Shown piece after piece: positions 1 to 10,912 of a stretch of 33,655 bases of DNA (position 1 is its first letter; each line of letters opens with the position of its first letter). Source of the stretch: Hyphochytrium catenoides (taxonomy: Eukaryota; Sar; Hyphochytriomycetes; Hyphochytriales; Hyphochytriaceae); assembly GCA_900088475.1 (NCBI GenBank), contig FLMG01001828.1, forward strand, positions 1 through 33,655, read 5' to 3'. Made by a program: the position numbers and the translations under genes. The notes beneath the pieces were generated by a model. That model did not search any database. It was given only the letters and a program-made list of their open reading frames with translations, and was not told the origin of the DNA.

Positions 1-553
1 AATCACAGGGCTACCTGTAGGAGCAGTTCTCTGTATCGCATTCTTCTTACCCGCTCAATACCCACCCCCAAATATCACACTGGGCAAGTTTAGTTATTCC
101 ATAGTAGTTATCATGCTCCAACCCAACGAAAAGTCACACTCTCATCAAGCTTTCGAGGCTCATCAACAAAGGTCACCGGTCCCTTTAGAACCACTGTAGT
201 CGTAGGAACTCAAAGATGGTCAGATTGGTGGGAGCTGCGACGGACAAGGGCTGTTAGGAAAGTCTGAAACATTATTCTTCTCAACCAACAAGCCTCAATC
301 CAAATGTAGGATAGCAGATAGAAACTAATCGTAGAACTCGGAGATAGCAAGGGTGAAATGAGAGGAATCACGCGCAGTACTCAGGCTTCCCACGCTACTA
401 CTGTATCCTCCTAGTAGCAAGGGATGTTGTCTGCTGCGGGAGTGCGCTCACTATACCACTGGAAGGAGAAGATCATACGAGCTTGAAGTTGACTGCTCAT
501 CCTTTGATGGAGTAGCAGGGCAAGGGCTTGCAGACATTCATCAGGGGATGCCT
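1..553. other. Left flank, no supported gene
   Basis: This stretch lies beyond the stop of the minus-strand gene that ends at 554. I see no exon chain, conserved motif or repeat that I can support. A minus-strand open frame runs on to 411, but it is in a different frame from the spliced gene next door and is probably a shadow of that gene's last exon plus 3' flank. Confidence 0.4.
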
Positions 554-3171
554 CTAGCCTGCGTCGCTTGCTGCTCTGCGTTGCAAACCCAGATCCTGCG
601 GTTGTCTGGGTGCCTTGGTCTCGGCTTGGCCTTTGGCGGAAACTCTGTATAAGAGTCGGATCCTTGTCTGCTGCAGCGGTCCGCTCACTTTGACTGTTAT
701 CCTGTTGGTTGGGGAAAAGACATGCCCGTGCAAGTTTACGATAGGATGTGAGGCACAAAGGGTAGTACGAGATTTGACGAAGATGCTGCTCGCCAGCCAA
801 CCTCTGCAAGTTCAGCATCTGGAAAAGACTTTCTCACAGCCGAGCGCATACTTTCAGTCTCTGTATGGTAACAGAGAAGGTTTGCTCAAGAGCTACATAC
901 TTTACGCAGCACGAATGACTCCGTAGATCATTTACCTCGTATAATATCTGTAGTAACAGGAGAGAGAATTAGTAGGAAGCCGAGGTTCTTGACTAAGGCG
1001 CAACTTTATCTTCATTTCGTCAGGTAGCGCACGAAGTATTCGACTCACTAGTCAGAAGCTTGTCGTCGTTGAGACTTCCTGACGAGGATCCAGGAGAAAA
1101 CTGGTCCTCTCGTGAGTCTAATCGTCCATAGAGCTCATGCAAATGATCCCTAGGTTAGGTTGAAAGCGATGGTTAGAGTGTGGCTCTCAAAATTTGCTCC
1201 CAATGAAATGAATTACTGCAGCTCCTTGAGACAATCATGTGGCTTCAAGGCACACAGCAGGCTTTTATACGCAGCCAAAGAGGCCTCGGATAGCTGTGGT
1301 AATCGACGGGGTTGAGTTATTCTTAGACAGCAAGGTGAGACATGGAGGCATGGGCAACAGAGAGTATAAGAAGAGCAGCGGCCGAAGCCGCTGGTGTGCC
1401 GCCTGACCTTCTCGCACTGTATTCTAGTCCTGAGCATGCGTAGCATGATCTTGCAGTTTGCGTGGTGGAGGTTAGATTCTATTCAGCAGAAGTCTCGCAG
1501 CCTGCCCGACTTACCAATACAGCTTTTCGTGCATCAACATTTCTTTCTGTTGAGACCTTACGGTCCTCGCTTGGCTGCTCTATTATACTCTTCCCCAAGC
1601 TTAGATATACAGAACGCTCCACCGCTACCAAGGAGGCTGGCAGTGTCCCGCTTCCCTCCCTTCTTTTGATGGTTGAAGGAGTAAGAGACCGGGAAGAATG
1701 GGGTGGTAGTAGAGTCTGTTCCTAGGAGGATTTTGTGGTGAGGGCCAGCATCAAAGGAATGAAGGAAGAAAGCTACATTCACCTTCTCGCCTCCTGTGGT
1801 AGACCACCCATCTATCTGTTCTGCTGCCTCGTCAGTCGCATGCTCACTCTTGGGAGTGGGACTGCCTTCTCTTGGTAGAGGACGCCCCAGCAACCCGGTA
1901 TTCAGCTCTCGACCATGTTCATCCACCTGCACACCGTCTCTGAAGAACCGTATCGTGTGCCCTTTAGAAGAAGACAAAGTAAGGAAAGAATGATAAATAT
2001 GTTCGTCGAACAAGACCTGGCCAATGTTCTTACCTATTTTCTGAGGTGCAGAGCTCCCATGTATAACCTGAAAGTCGAGGGAATTCTCCTCGGAACCACT
2101 CAAGGATTCCTTGCTGTACAAGCTTCTCCTTGGTGCCGTTGAATTGGAGAAGTAACGAATGCTCTGACCGCTTTCTCCAACAATTCGATGGGGTTGTTGA
2201 CTTCTTCTGCTATTCCACCCCTTCGCATTGGACTTCTCCGCGTATATTCTCGGTGGTGACAGGCTTACATCGGGCTTGCCAGCGAACGCTTCCAACCCTA
2301 ACACATATGCTGCTCACGAAGCAAATGTTGACATTGTTATTGAATAAAGTTGCAATATCCGTTGGTCGCAGGGATAGGGTCGCACCATAAATTAGGATAT
2401 AATAACAATCCCAGATACAGCGAGCCGTTCATGAAGAAGGTAGAGTACAAGGGCATGTGTCAGCCACTGCACCGTCGCGTACTGTCCGATACAAAGCAAA
2501 TAACCTCGTTCTTTTCCCTCACTCCTAGACTGCCACACACTACCGCCCTGCTTCTAGCTGCTTTTCGCTCAAAGATAGTTTAGTTTTATGAGTAAATAAA
2601 GTGAAAGGAGGGCATCATGACACTGTAAGTAGTCCAAGGAAGGAGGAGACCCACCTCTGTCAGGGCCACTACTCGAGAAGGGTTCTCTAGTACCGCTATG
2701 GCAACTTGAATCTTTGATATCATTGGCCACCGTCGTCGTGAAGAGTGAGCGAGCCGTCTGATGAGGCTCCACGTTCACGCTGGTCTTCTTCGCCTCTGGC
2801 TGGAGAGGTGGGCCGAGAAAGCACCCGGTTTTCTCAGCAATGCAACCAGCGCCTACCCCCTAAGGGCCGTGCAGCATGAGAAAAGAGTGACCTAACCTCT
2901 AGTGGCATCCAAGGATCCAGACGCTGAAGACCTCCAAGCTGCCCTGCGGTTCTCCTTTGGTAGGCTTTCGGCACCAGTGGTGGGATGATCTCTTGGGGTC
3001 CCTCATTGTAAGTCTCCTCATCACGTTTTTTCGAGGTGTTGGAACTCCACCAAGCTCTCTGTCCGATGGCAGATGATGGCGGCTTTGACTGTTGAAGGTA
3101 CTGGACATCTGCCGCAGAAGAGGTAAGCCAAAACCGTAGCAAAAAGTAGGTCCGATACGCGCTCGCGCCAT
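554..3171 (-). CDS. Spliced gene of unknown function
   Basis: I do not recognise this protein. The model comes from phase-matched GT-AG joins on the minus strand. The best-supported exons are 1579-1515, 1416-1329, 1293-1217, 1149-1049, 947-936, 860-740 and 701-554, ending in TAG at 556-554. Each keeps an open frame across its junctions. Upstream exons include one of about 160 nt around 2400-2570 encoding a hydrophobic helix-rich stretch (ATVQWLTHALVLYLLHERLA) and one around 2120-2240 encoding EEVNNPIELLEKAVRAFV. Introns are 35-100 nt, like those of the identified genes nearby. The start is uncertain: ATG 3171 opens a very short first exon, and an alternative ATG at 3500 leads a 95-codon frame ending at a possible donor at 3218. 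The composition suggests a mostly helical protein with low-complexity linkers. It is on the same strand as the TLS1 gene upstream of it. That a gene exists is fairly likely; the 5' exons are tentative. Confidence 0.5.
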
Positions 3172-3809
3172 CAGTCACTAACCCAAGCTAAGAGCAAGTT
3201 TCACAGGCTTCCCTCACCTAGAGAGTCATCATTACTTATGCTTGGCGGTGCTTGTGATGTTGTAGAGCTCTCCGGGATTGGGCATGCTGAGTTGCATGAA
3301 CTGGGATGGTCATTTTCTCTCCTTTCCACCTGAGGCCTGTGACCTATCTGCGCATGGATAGAATGGCTCAAGGCGGCAGAGTCGACACTGATCATTCTGG
3401 ACGCCCTAAGATCCCTTGCTGCTGCCACCTTTATCTTCTTTGACTGATACCGCTTCGCGCCAGCGATGCTGCGTCGTTTAGAAGAAGTCATCCAATTCAT
3501 TTCCCCAAGAAGTTCGTTGCCCGGAACGTTCCAACAGATTGCTCCAAGAAGAGGCAGACCACCTAAGATCAAGGCTGAAAAATAAACTATGGGCAGACCA
3601 CCTATCGGTTTGCAGCCTAGCCACAATAGATTTTCTAGATATCCTGTAAGCGCTTTTACGAAACTGAGTCTAAAGCCATTTCCGGAGCAGCGTAATTGAC
3701 GTTGAGGCTGAACTCACTTCCGCGTAATTCGCTTGGTAAGAATTCCCTTCATAAACTGCGTAAGGTTCAGCGTAAATGCGGAGGAAAATCCGAATTTGAT
3801 TTATGGGCT
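3172..3809. other. Spacer between two minus-strand genes
   Basis: This spacer lies between the TLS1-like stop and the start chosen for the unknown gene. It holds a minus-strand open frame (ATG 3500 to 3218) ending at a GTGAGG donor-like site, so part may be a first exon of the downstream gene. A near-repeat, GGCAGACCACCTA, occurs at about 3554 and 3594. Confidence 0.35.
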
Positions 3810-5063
3810 TTAACGAAGCTTTCTGTTCTCCATCTTCTTGAATCTTTGAACTGCCAGATTATCGGACGCCATTCCAGAGCCTCGATGACGGCCCTCAGAT
3901 CGATTTTCAGCCCGTTCTGCAGTTCGAGCGTCTTTGACATCTGCAGACTTCGGCTCATGTTGGGCCTCCTTTTGCCTGATAGCTTGAGCCATCTCACGTC
4001 TGCAATATAAGAAGCTTTATATGAGGCGATCATAATGTCATTTCAACATATCGCTGTTGGCTGATTACCTGTGAAGGTTATAGTTCGCCGTGAGATTTCC
4101 AGGAACGGGTTTAGACCTTTTGTGAGGCTCTTCAGACAATTTTTTCTGAGCCAGTGCCGTTTCTTCAATGTTCCGAAGCTTGAACTCCACAGGGAGTTCA
4201 ACCTCTGCTATACCCGTGTTCCAAGCCATTGGACCTCCAGACAACGGCTCCTCTGCCCCATCCCGCTTCCCTCCCTAGGATCCACAGCTATTTTAGAACC
4301 TACACATGACAAGTACCGACAGACTCCTGGGGTAAGGAACATACATCTATCCCGAACTCATAAAGATCAGCCTCCGCCGAGGTCTTATCAGAAGGCTGTT
4401 CAGTGTTAGACGCAACCAGCTTCTTCTCCGCGAGCTTCTTGTCAATATAAGAATTCCTGGAAAGAAAAGAGGGACACTTGAGCTAGACCGCTGTTTTATC
4501 GGGGAAGTAGAGCTTGAGGGTCACGAACATCAGTTTCTCGTGGGGATCGGCATTAGCTCCTCTGTCCGTCTGACCGGTAAACTGTCCATCCAGAAGAATT
4601 GCTACCCTTGTCCTGCTTGGATCCTAACGATTGTGGCTGTAAGCAAGGACGCCTCTGACAGCTAGCCATTTCCAATCTCTACTACGGCCAAACTCTTACC
4701 CACCTTGAGATCCTCTTCTTCACTATTATCCTGGACTACTGTGCGACTGGTAACAGCTTTCGCAGCAACAAGGCCCTTCTTTTTGAGTCGGGCCTTCGTA
4801 GAGCCGACGTCAATTGGAATCAGAAACTTCATGCACAGGCAGCGAAACCAAAGGTAATCTACCTTTTGCTCTTCCCTAAGCTCTCGTAGAAGGTCCAGCC
4901 CATTTGCTATACCGTCTGCTTTTACGTCTACAGATTTGGTTATCAGCAGATATATGTATCACCCACTGTGGAGATAGGAGTTGAAGTCACCTTGATGCCG
5001 TACTTCTTCGTCTGATGAGCTTGCCGTGCGTGGTCTCTTCCTAAATTTCCGTGTTTTCTCCAT
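3810..5063 (-). CDS. TLS1: TLS1/C9orf78-type spliceosomal protein
   Basis: This is a homologue of the Hep59/C9orf78 family (fission yeast Tls1), small nuclear proteins that bind the spliceosomal helicase Brr2/SNRNP200 and tune splice-site choice. Seven exons join in phase: 5063-4991, 4927-4863, 4793-4704, 4623-4529, 4456-4345, 4274-4069 and 3999-3810, giving 276 aa (human about 289). Family landmarks appear in order. There is a basic N-terminus then an acidic patch (MEKTRKFRKRPRTASSSDEE), then LRELREEQK. FTGQTDRGANADPHEKLM joins across an intron to NSYIDKKL. LYEFGID follows, then NTGIAEVELPVEFKLRNIEE, then NLTANYNLHR, and a terminal RFKKMENRK. These correspond to the human segments KYIETELKKR, LYELPENI, GIPEVDLGIDAKIKNI, NMAVNY and KFKKMNRRY. 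The start is the first ATG giving the family N-terminus. It is transcribed away from TMEM231. Confidence 0.85.
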
Positions 5064-5735
5064 CTCTCTTACCGCCTTTTCTTCACTTTGGCGCCTGCAG
5101 CTTGTAGAAGGAAGAGCCTTTGCTGGTTATAGCTGCGGAAAGGGCGATGTGAAGATGTGAAGATATGCTGGAGCTTATGCTTGGGTGAGGGAGGGCGACG
5201 ACCAAGTTCTACTTTCATTTCACTAGAAATCCAAGGCCGATGTGGAGCTGCTCTCCTCTCATTCATTTTCTCATGATCTCAGTTGTACTTGTAGTGTTTG
5301 GGCTTCCCTTAGGTACCGCTAACGTAGGAGTTCGGCGCGACGTTTGAAGAACGGGAGGTTTTCGTTTTTGCGTGACTCGACCAGCTACTTGAGAGCTCAA
5401 GAGCTACGGAGACTCCACATCATCCGATTCTTGAGTTCTGAGTTCTGAGGCTTCCAGTGGGCTGGCCTTGGGTAAGACGTGACCATGGCCTTGTGGTGAT
5501 ACGCCACTTCCTTCATTGTGCTTGACGCCGACCGCAGAGTCCCAGAATCGTGTCGAGAAGCTATATGCGAACACATTAGGGATAGAAAGTCGATCAGTTG
5601 TGAAGGAGTGGATCAAAGCGGTTATCACTTCGATATACGCGCAGTAAGCGTCCTGCCTGGCAATTTTCATAGCTGGTACAATGGCGCTTTGGAAGCACAT
5701 GGTACTGCGTTGAGCTTCAGGACCCCTAACGCATA
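5064..5735. promoter_or_regulatory. Divergent intergenic/promoter region
   Basis: These 672 bases separate the start codons of the TLS1-like gene (minus) and TMEM231 (plus), so both promoters probably lie here. I see no convincing TATA box or repeat. Open frames inside it (5069-5266 and 5404-5700, minus; 5518-5736, plus) lack splice-consistent extensions and are taken as chance. Confidence 0.45.
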
Positions 5736-7249
5736 ATGGCCTCCGAGGTAGGTAACATTGTCGTCAACAAAAGGCCCTATTCGGCGGTTATGGACTCACA
5801 TCTTCACCGCCATGAGCAGGTACATAGTACAATCCTGCGACGGAGATACTGGGCTCCTGCGGGGTCACCGCCTTGGTGCTGCTCAGCACTGTCAATAGCG
5901 ATTACGGTCATCCTTCCGCTTCTTCTAGCCTACTCTAGTCAAGGTACAGCTATTCCCACACACTTGTATACACAAAAGCTGAGGTCATGCTGCCTCTAGG
6001 ACTATGGAAGACCCAGGACATTTACTATGAGCAACCCTTTCTGGATTATCAGTACAAGACCATTCTGCTGGCGGAAGGCCAACAGCAGTCCGAGCAAGGG
6101 CTTGTCCCCTTCAGTTGCATCTTTACCAATATTAGGTCCTTGGCCGCTCTCGAAGAGGCCAGAGTCGGCACCTTAAGCGTAAGTCTTTCCTGTGGATAAG
6201 GCAGAGACGCTCGCCTTACCAATCTAACTAATCTGCCCTTCTTAAGACTTTTTCGCTAGATACCAACAAAGACTCCAAGCCAGATCTCTTCTCCATGGAG
6301 GTTCGCGTGCCTTTGTCTTCAGGGGAGACAGTTCAGAAAGTGACATTGCTCACAGCTTTCGAATTTGTTCTAACTGTAAGTGAAGAAGCGTTAGTGCTCC
6401 TAGCTGCAACCAGCCACTGACAAATCTTGGGCCTCGCTATCATAGGGGGAGGTACAGTTTGCCATGGATTCAATTGCCTTATACTCAGGAGAGAGTGGAC
6501 TACCTTCTGCTGCTCTCAACGTGATTGCGGACGTAGGCTTCAAGCAAAGAACGCCGCTGGCTTACGAGGGGTAAGACCATTGCGCTGTGTCATTTTCCAT
6601 TGTTGAGTTTGACAACCTATTGTAAGGCAAGTGAGTCCCTATGCCGGGCAGCCATTGATAGATACTGATAATGTGAAGAAGCCCTTGAAGCTCTTAGACA
6701 TTGTTGCCCGAAGTCAATCAAGGAGAGGTGAGCGCTGAAAGAAAGTCCTCTGGCTGCCTTTCGTGTTCATCGCTGCTTATACCGCCCTTTCGTAGAGAGC
6801 CTAGAGCTGGGAAACACCAAGCCCTTCTGGGTAGCAGCTCCAGACATTCCTATCCGGCACTTCACATTCAACATGACCCTTCATGTCCCAGAGCTAGAGA
6901 TCAGGTGAACGCACTTTTCATGTCAAGTCCTCAACGCCAAGACTTGTGATATCAGCGTCCTACTGACACGGATTACCTCATGGCAATGTAGATACAAGCC
7001 TTCTATGTCTCACATGTTCAAGAATGCGTGGATTCAATACCTAGCTCTGCTAGTAGTGGTTGCGGTACCGATGCACTACATAATGGCGTATGTCTTTGAG
7101 CAACGGGTAACCTTATCTCATACATGTAACTCTGTTGTGACAGCTAGTGGAATGACATCCTCCTTTCATAAACCTTTTTGTGACAGGTCTTGGCAACTTA
7201 TAGCACCATTGACGTTCGCAATCCTGGAAGGAAGGAGCACACATTCTGA
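5736..7249 (+). CDS. TMEM231: Transmembrane protein 231, ciliary transition zone
   Basis: TMEM231 is a two-pass membrane protein of the MKS/B9 complex, which builds the diffusion barrier at the base of cilia and flagella. Nine exons join in phase: 5736-5747, 5820-5943, 6000-6178, 6247-6375, 6446-6570, 6627-6727, 6796-6904, 6992-7106 and 7187-7249 (TGA). The first membrane helix is encoded near 5865-5940 (SIAITVILPLLLAYSSQG), followed by YYEQP, as in the human protein. TNKDSKPDLFSMEVRVPL matches the human NQDGKTDMLHFKLELPL segment. FAMDSIALY, then a Pro-Phe-Trp motif, precede the second helix (NAWIQYLALLVVVAVPM) and the tail VFEQRVLATYSTIDV. Length is close to the human protein. The 12-nt first exon (MASE) joined to VHSTILRRRYW best fits the family N-terminus; without that 72-nt intron the frame stays open and adds 24 residues. 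The gene implies a flagellated stage or ancestry. Confidence 0.88.
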
Positions 7250-7458
7250 CGTGTCTCAACTCTGCCGCTATTCAGTTGTCTCCATAGAGTTATGGACACA
7301 GTGCACCTTTCACAGCAAATACAATGCTCTTCAGCTATGCGGACACTTCTTTGTGTGCACTGTACCTCCCAAAGCTGCTGATAAGAAACTCTTGTTTGTG
7401 CATTGATCTACTTCTAGGATCCTGCTCAAGAGCGAGATGCGACAACATGTAGAGACGA

Positions 7459-7811
7459 TCACGTCTTTGTTGTAACAAATAATAGGGAATATTGTTCGAC
7501 TCTAGCCTGCCTACAGTCTCTAATCAGACTTTTCTTGCCGCTGCTCTTGTTGATGACTGAATGCTCATTTTCTCGCAAGAGAGCAAGGGAAACAATTGCA
7601 GTTCTCACCAATACTGAGAAGGCTTTGTCGGTGTGATCCGTGCTGCATAGCACTCCTGAGAGTACTTTCTTATAGCCTTTGTTCTCCGATAGCTATATGG
7701 ATGAAAAAGCACCTGCGACAAGACTGAAACTAATCCTGTCTTGAAGTCCGCCCCTTGGTCACCACTTGCCCTGTCTATAACAAGGAGGCAGGAGTAGTGG
7801 GATTGGTTCAT
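7459..7811 (-). CDS. Possible small spliced gene, unknown
   Basis: I do not recognise the product. An ATG at 7811 opens a frame of about 67 codons whose second half looks coding (SYRRTKAIRKYSQECYAARI). A GTGAGA donor near 7608 can join in phase to an exon encoding SGKKSLIRDCRQARVEQYS and ending in TGA at 7461-7459. The intron would be about 65 nt, normal for this window. The product would be about 95 aa, basic, without an obvious signal peptide. Other minus-strand fragments between 7812 and 8079 also stay open and could be upstream exons, so the 5' end is not settled. It could instead be the tail of a larger transcript including 8080-8605, or chance. Confidence 0.3.
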
Positions 7812-8079
7812 CACTAACTAGGAGGCTACTACTAGGCTCTTGGGTGCGTCGGGGCTCAGCTGGTGATCCGTATCTCTCTTCTTTCCACTATATCTCTCAT
7901 CTCTCTTCGTCCTTTAAGCGTCCAACTAGTGGAAGAGGGTCTCTAGGAATAATATACTACTGATGACAACTGGTGCTCACACGTCACGACCATGCTTGAG
8001 CCAGCTATGCCAAGAAGCCCAAGACCACAGGACAAAGGGATTCAGCTCCGAAGGACGACGACGGAGCATTGACTGCAGG

Positions 8080-8605
8080 CTAAGTATAGGCCTTGATCTC
8101 TTTCTTCATATCTGAGGATGTTAAGTTGAGCCTATGAATTGTCGTCTGCCAGCTGTCGGCAAGATGAAAGTAAACTCCGTACTGTCTAAACCCATTAGGT
8201 AAAAGGCACCCTACGGCCGTTGTTCCAACCTTTAGAGTGTACGGGAACCCTCTCACTCTCCACTCCTCAAGGACCTAGAAAGAAGCTTTACCCCTGGGCT
8301 TGATTGAACCTCTGGAGGTTTTGCACCCGCGAGAGACATGAGTTGTCCAGTTTGCTCCTCGGTCATCTTTACACATAAGCCCTCCCTCCCTCCCTGTTCA
8401 TGTCCATTTCTGCAGGTACTGCTTGCGCCTTATCTACCTTAAAAAGAACGAGCTTCCAGTCATCGCCAGCATGCCTCTTTAATCCTGACAAAAGATTGCA
8501 AAGTTTGCGGCGAGTCACACCAGCGATCGGTGAGGGCGACGCAACTTCGCTGGTGGAGGATAGGAGGAGTGAATCTATGGCGAGACAAGCAGGAAGATGC
8601 ATCAT
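8080..8605 (-). CDS. Small three-exon gene, unknown function
   Basis: Three minus-strand exons join in phase: 8605-8438, 8366-8292 and 8229-8080 (TAG), with introns of 71 and 62 nt, giving about 130 aa. The joined product includes RKLCNLLSGLKRHAGDDWKL, then MTEEQTGQLMSLAGAKPPEV, then LLPNGFRQYGVYFHLADSWQ, ending IKAYT. It reads as a compact soluble protein with no signal peptide or membrane helix. I do not recognise the family. The start is uncertain: ATG 8605 is the first in-frame one, but further exons could lie upstream near 8690. It lies downstream of, and convergent with, TMEM231. The last two exons are the most convincing part. Confidence 0.5.
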
Positions 8606-9030
8606 CAATCACCAATCCATCATCCAAAGATATGCAATCCTTCTGGTCGTTATTCGTGCTCTGTTGACCACTGACTGTAGATGCCAATGACATAAGTTCT
8701 ACCTAGTAGTTCTTGAGGCTTACAAGGAAGAAACCTATCATACAATAGTACGAGTAGGAAGGGAAAAAAAGGAGAGAGATCAGAGTAAGAGTCATCGAGA
8801 AATATCCACTGAATGCGGTTTCCCTTAATGAGAAAGAGACAGAGTATGACGAGAGATGCGGAAAGGGGCTCTTATTGTATTCCTAGGCTTCTCTCCCTTT
8901 CGTGTCGCTCTGTCTCTTGTAATTTATTGGTTGGAGTGGCTGCGACGACCAGGAAACGACAGAGGTAGGAGAAAGAAGAAACAGAAAGAGATCGGGCAAG
9001 AAGAGCAGACGGAGAGAAGACTGCAAGACA

Positions 9031-9041
9031 GCGAGCGAGCG

Positions 9042-9084
<43 letters not shown>

Positions 9085-9105
9085 GAGAGAGAACGAGAGA
9101 GAGAA

Positions 9106-9137
<32 letters not shown>

Positions 9138-9174
9138 GGAGAAAGAGAGAGAGGGAGAGAGAGAGAGAAAGAGA
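9031..9174. repeat. GA-rich simple repeat
   Basis: About 144 bases are almost purely purine on the plus strand: GCGA units, then long GA runs interrupted by AAAG, GGGA and AACGA. It is an imperfect microsatellite. Confidence 0.9.
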
Positions 9175-10347
9175 CGGTGACCTCTCTCCCGACAGTGAGC
9201 CGCCAGTGTAAAGCTGGGGCTTTGCACGGAGATCGGCGTACTATTACACGGCTACCACTTTCAGAACCATCTGATACCGTTGATACGGAGAGCTAGCTTT
9301 AGTTCGGTCTGCCACTTTGAGCCATATTACTACTGCCTCCGGCCAATGAGAATCTCAGAACATATCACATCCTTTCAGAATACGGGTAGTAAAATTGGCC
9401 TTTATTCGGACAAGCTTTCCATATCAGGCTATTATCAGGGATAATTAGGACTTCAGGAACGGCCAAAGATAGATAGCTCGTTGATCAGAAAATGGACAGA
9501 GCATGACTGTAGGAAACAAGGGCAATTGTGGTGACAAGTAGAGATGGAGGAACGAGCATCCATCATAAAAGACTCTGCACAGAAGACCAAAGGAAAGCCA
9601 ACAAAACCTGAACAAAAATTGGACCAGCGCCATTCGGAATAAAGACTTTTGTTATTACATGATAAAGAGGCAAAGACTTTCATTATTCTGAATCAAACAC
9701 AACCAGAAGATGGTCCTACCCGCCTTCTTGTGTACCCCTTCGATTTCCGTATGTACATGCCAACCCGCCCAGGCCCTACACTTCAGCATTGTAGGTTGTA
9801 GGTAATAAGTTGTCGCACGAGACTGTACCGGAACCCGGAGAAATGGCGGAACACAAAGGCCGCCCACCCATCCCCTGTGTTACCAAGGAAAGGCCGAACT
9901 TTTCCTAAGCCGCAGCATACCTAAACCTCAACCCCCAGCAATCTAGAGTGGTAATTGTTATACCTGTTATTTATCCGCTCTCTCCTCGCTTACCATTCAA
10001 TATTAATTACGCCTTCCTGAACGTCAACCACAGAACCAAAATGATCCCCTCCCAAAGCCAGAACCTACTATACCCTTATTGCTACTTCGCCCCTCTGATT
10101 GGCTTATAATCTCAAATTGTGCACTATAAACCAATCTAGTCCAGACTAAGATTGACCCATAAAACCCATCAAGCTAAGTAAAGCAAGCAAAGCTACAATC
10201 TCTGAGAATATGAGCTACCCTACAAGCCCAGGTTATCCATAACCTGAACATGTTCCCATCCCCTGTGCTGTGGGTGGAAGGCGCAAGTTTGGGGTCGCGT
10301 TGACGCACAAGCTGATCTGACTTTCCGCTTCTGGCGCCAGGAACGAC

Positions 10348-10350
<3 letters not shown>

Positions 10351-10408
<58 letters not shown>

Positions 10409-10412
10409 TTCT
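10351..10412. repeat. CT microsatellite
   Basis: A near-perfect CT run with two TTT interruptions, followed by a short CA-rich stretch. It is complementary in sense to the GA tract 1.2-1.3 kb upstream. Confidence 0.9.
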
Positions 10413-10470
10413 CACACTCACACATAAAAACACACGCGTATACACATAATCCTCAACTATCTTCGTCCTC

Positions 10471-10552
10471 GTCCTCTCTCTTTCTCTCTCTTTCCTCTCT
10501 CTCTTTCCCTCTCACTCTTTTTCTCTCCATCACTCCTCTCTCTCTCTCTCTG
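10471..10552. repeat. Imperfect CT/polypyrimidine tract
   Basis: Pyrimidine-rich sequence with repeated CTCTCTTTC units, about 360-440 bases upstream of the glucan synthase start codon. It may lie in the promoter or 5' UTR. Confidence 0.75.
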
Positions 10553-10912
10553 TCGCTTTGTCCGCCCTTATACTTTTTTCCTCTCCACTTTCTTGTTTAT
10601 GTCCAGCCTTTTTTGCTCCCTGCTCAGAGCCAGACCAGAACCCTTTGAAGCTGCCTGCACAGCTTCGTGGGAAAGTGGCTCAACGGCAGGCTTTCAGTCT
10701 TTGCGCTTCACATGCGGAACCCGCAGATAAACACATTCTGAAGCTCTATTGAAGCTTCGAAGGCGCTGAGTTCACTGCCTGGGGAGCGGGCATCTTTTCC
10801 TCATTTATCAAATTGGGTGTGAAGACTCTGTGCATGATCTAGGAGGGCTTTATTAGGGCTGAAGCTTGAGCCGCAGAGTTCCTGGCTTTTTGCTAGGACT
10901 TGCACAGGCATC

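Larger units (their letters stand above)
8700..10912. other. Gene-poor region upstream of glucan synthase
   Basis: I find no phase-consistent exon chain here. The open frames at 8856-9296 (plus), 8883-9227 (minus) and 10174-10445 (minus) are translations of GA/CT simple repeats (Arg-Glu or Leu-Ser runs). The last few hundred bases before 10913, with CT-rich blocks, are the likely 5' flank or 5' UTR of the glucan synthase gene. Confidence 0.5.

Noticed and set aside
8856-9296. Open frame with long Arg-Glu repeats (and its antisense Leu-Ser frame)
   Set aside because: It is the translation of the GA/CT simple repeat; it has no splice signals or non-repetitive coding support.
10174-10445. Minus-strand frames with Glu-Arg repeats
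   Set aside because: Same artefact, from the CT microsatellite at 10351-10412.
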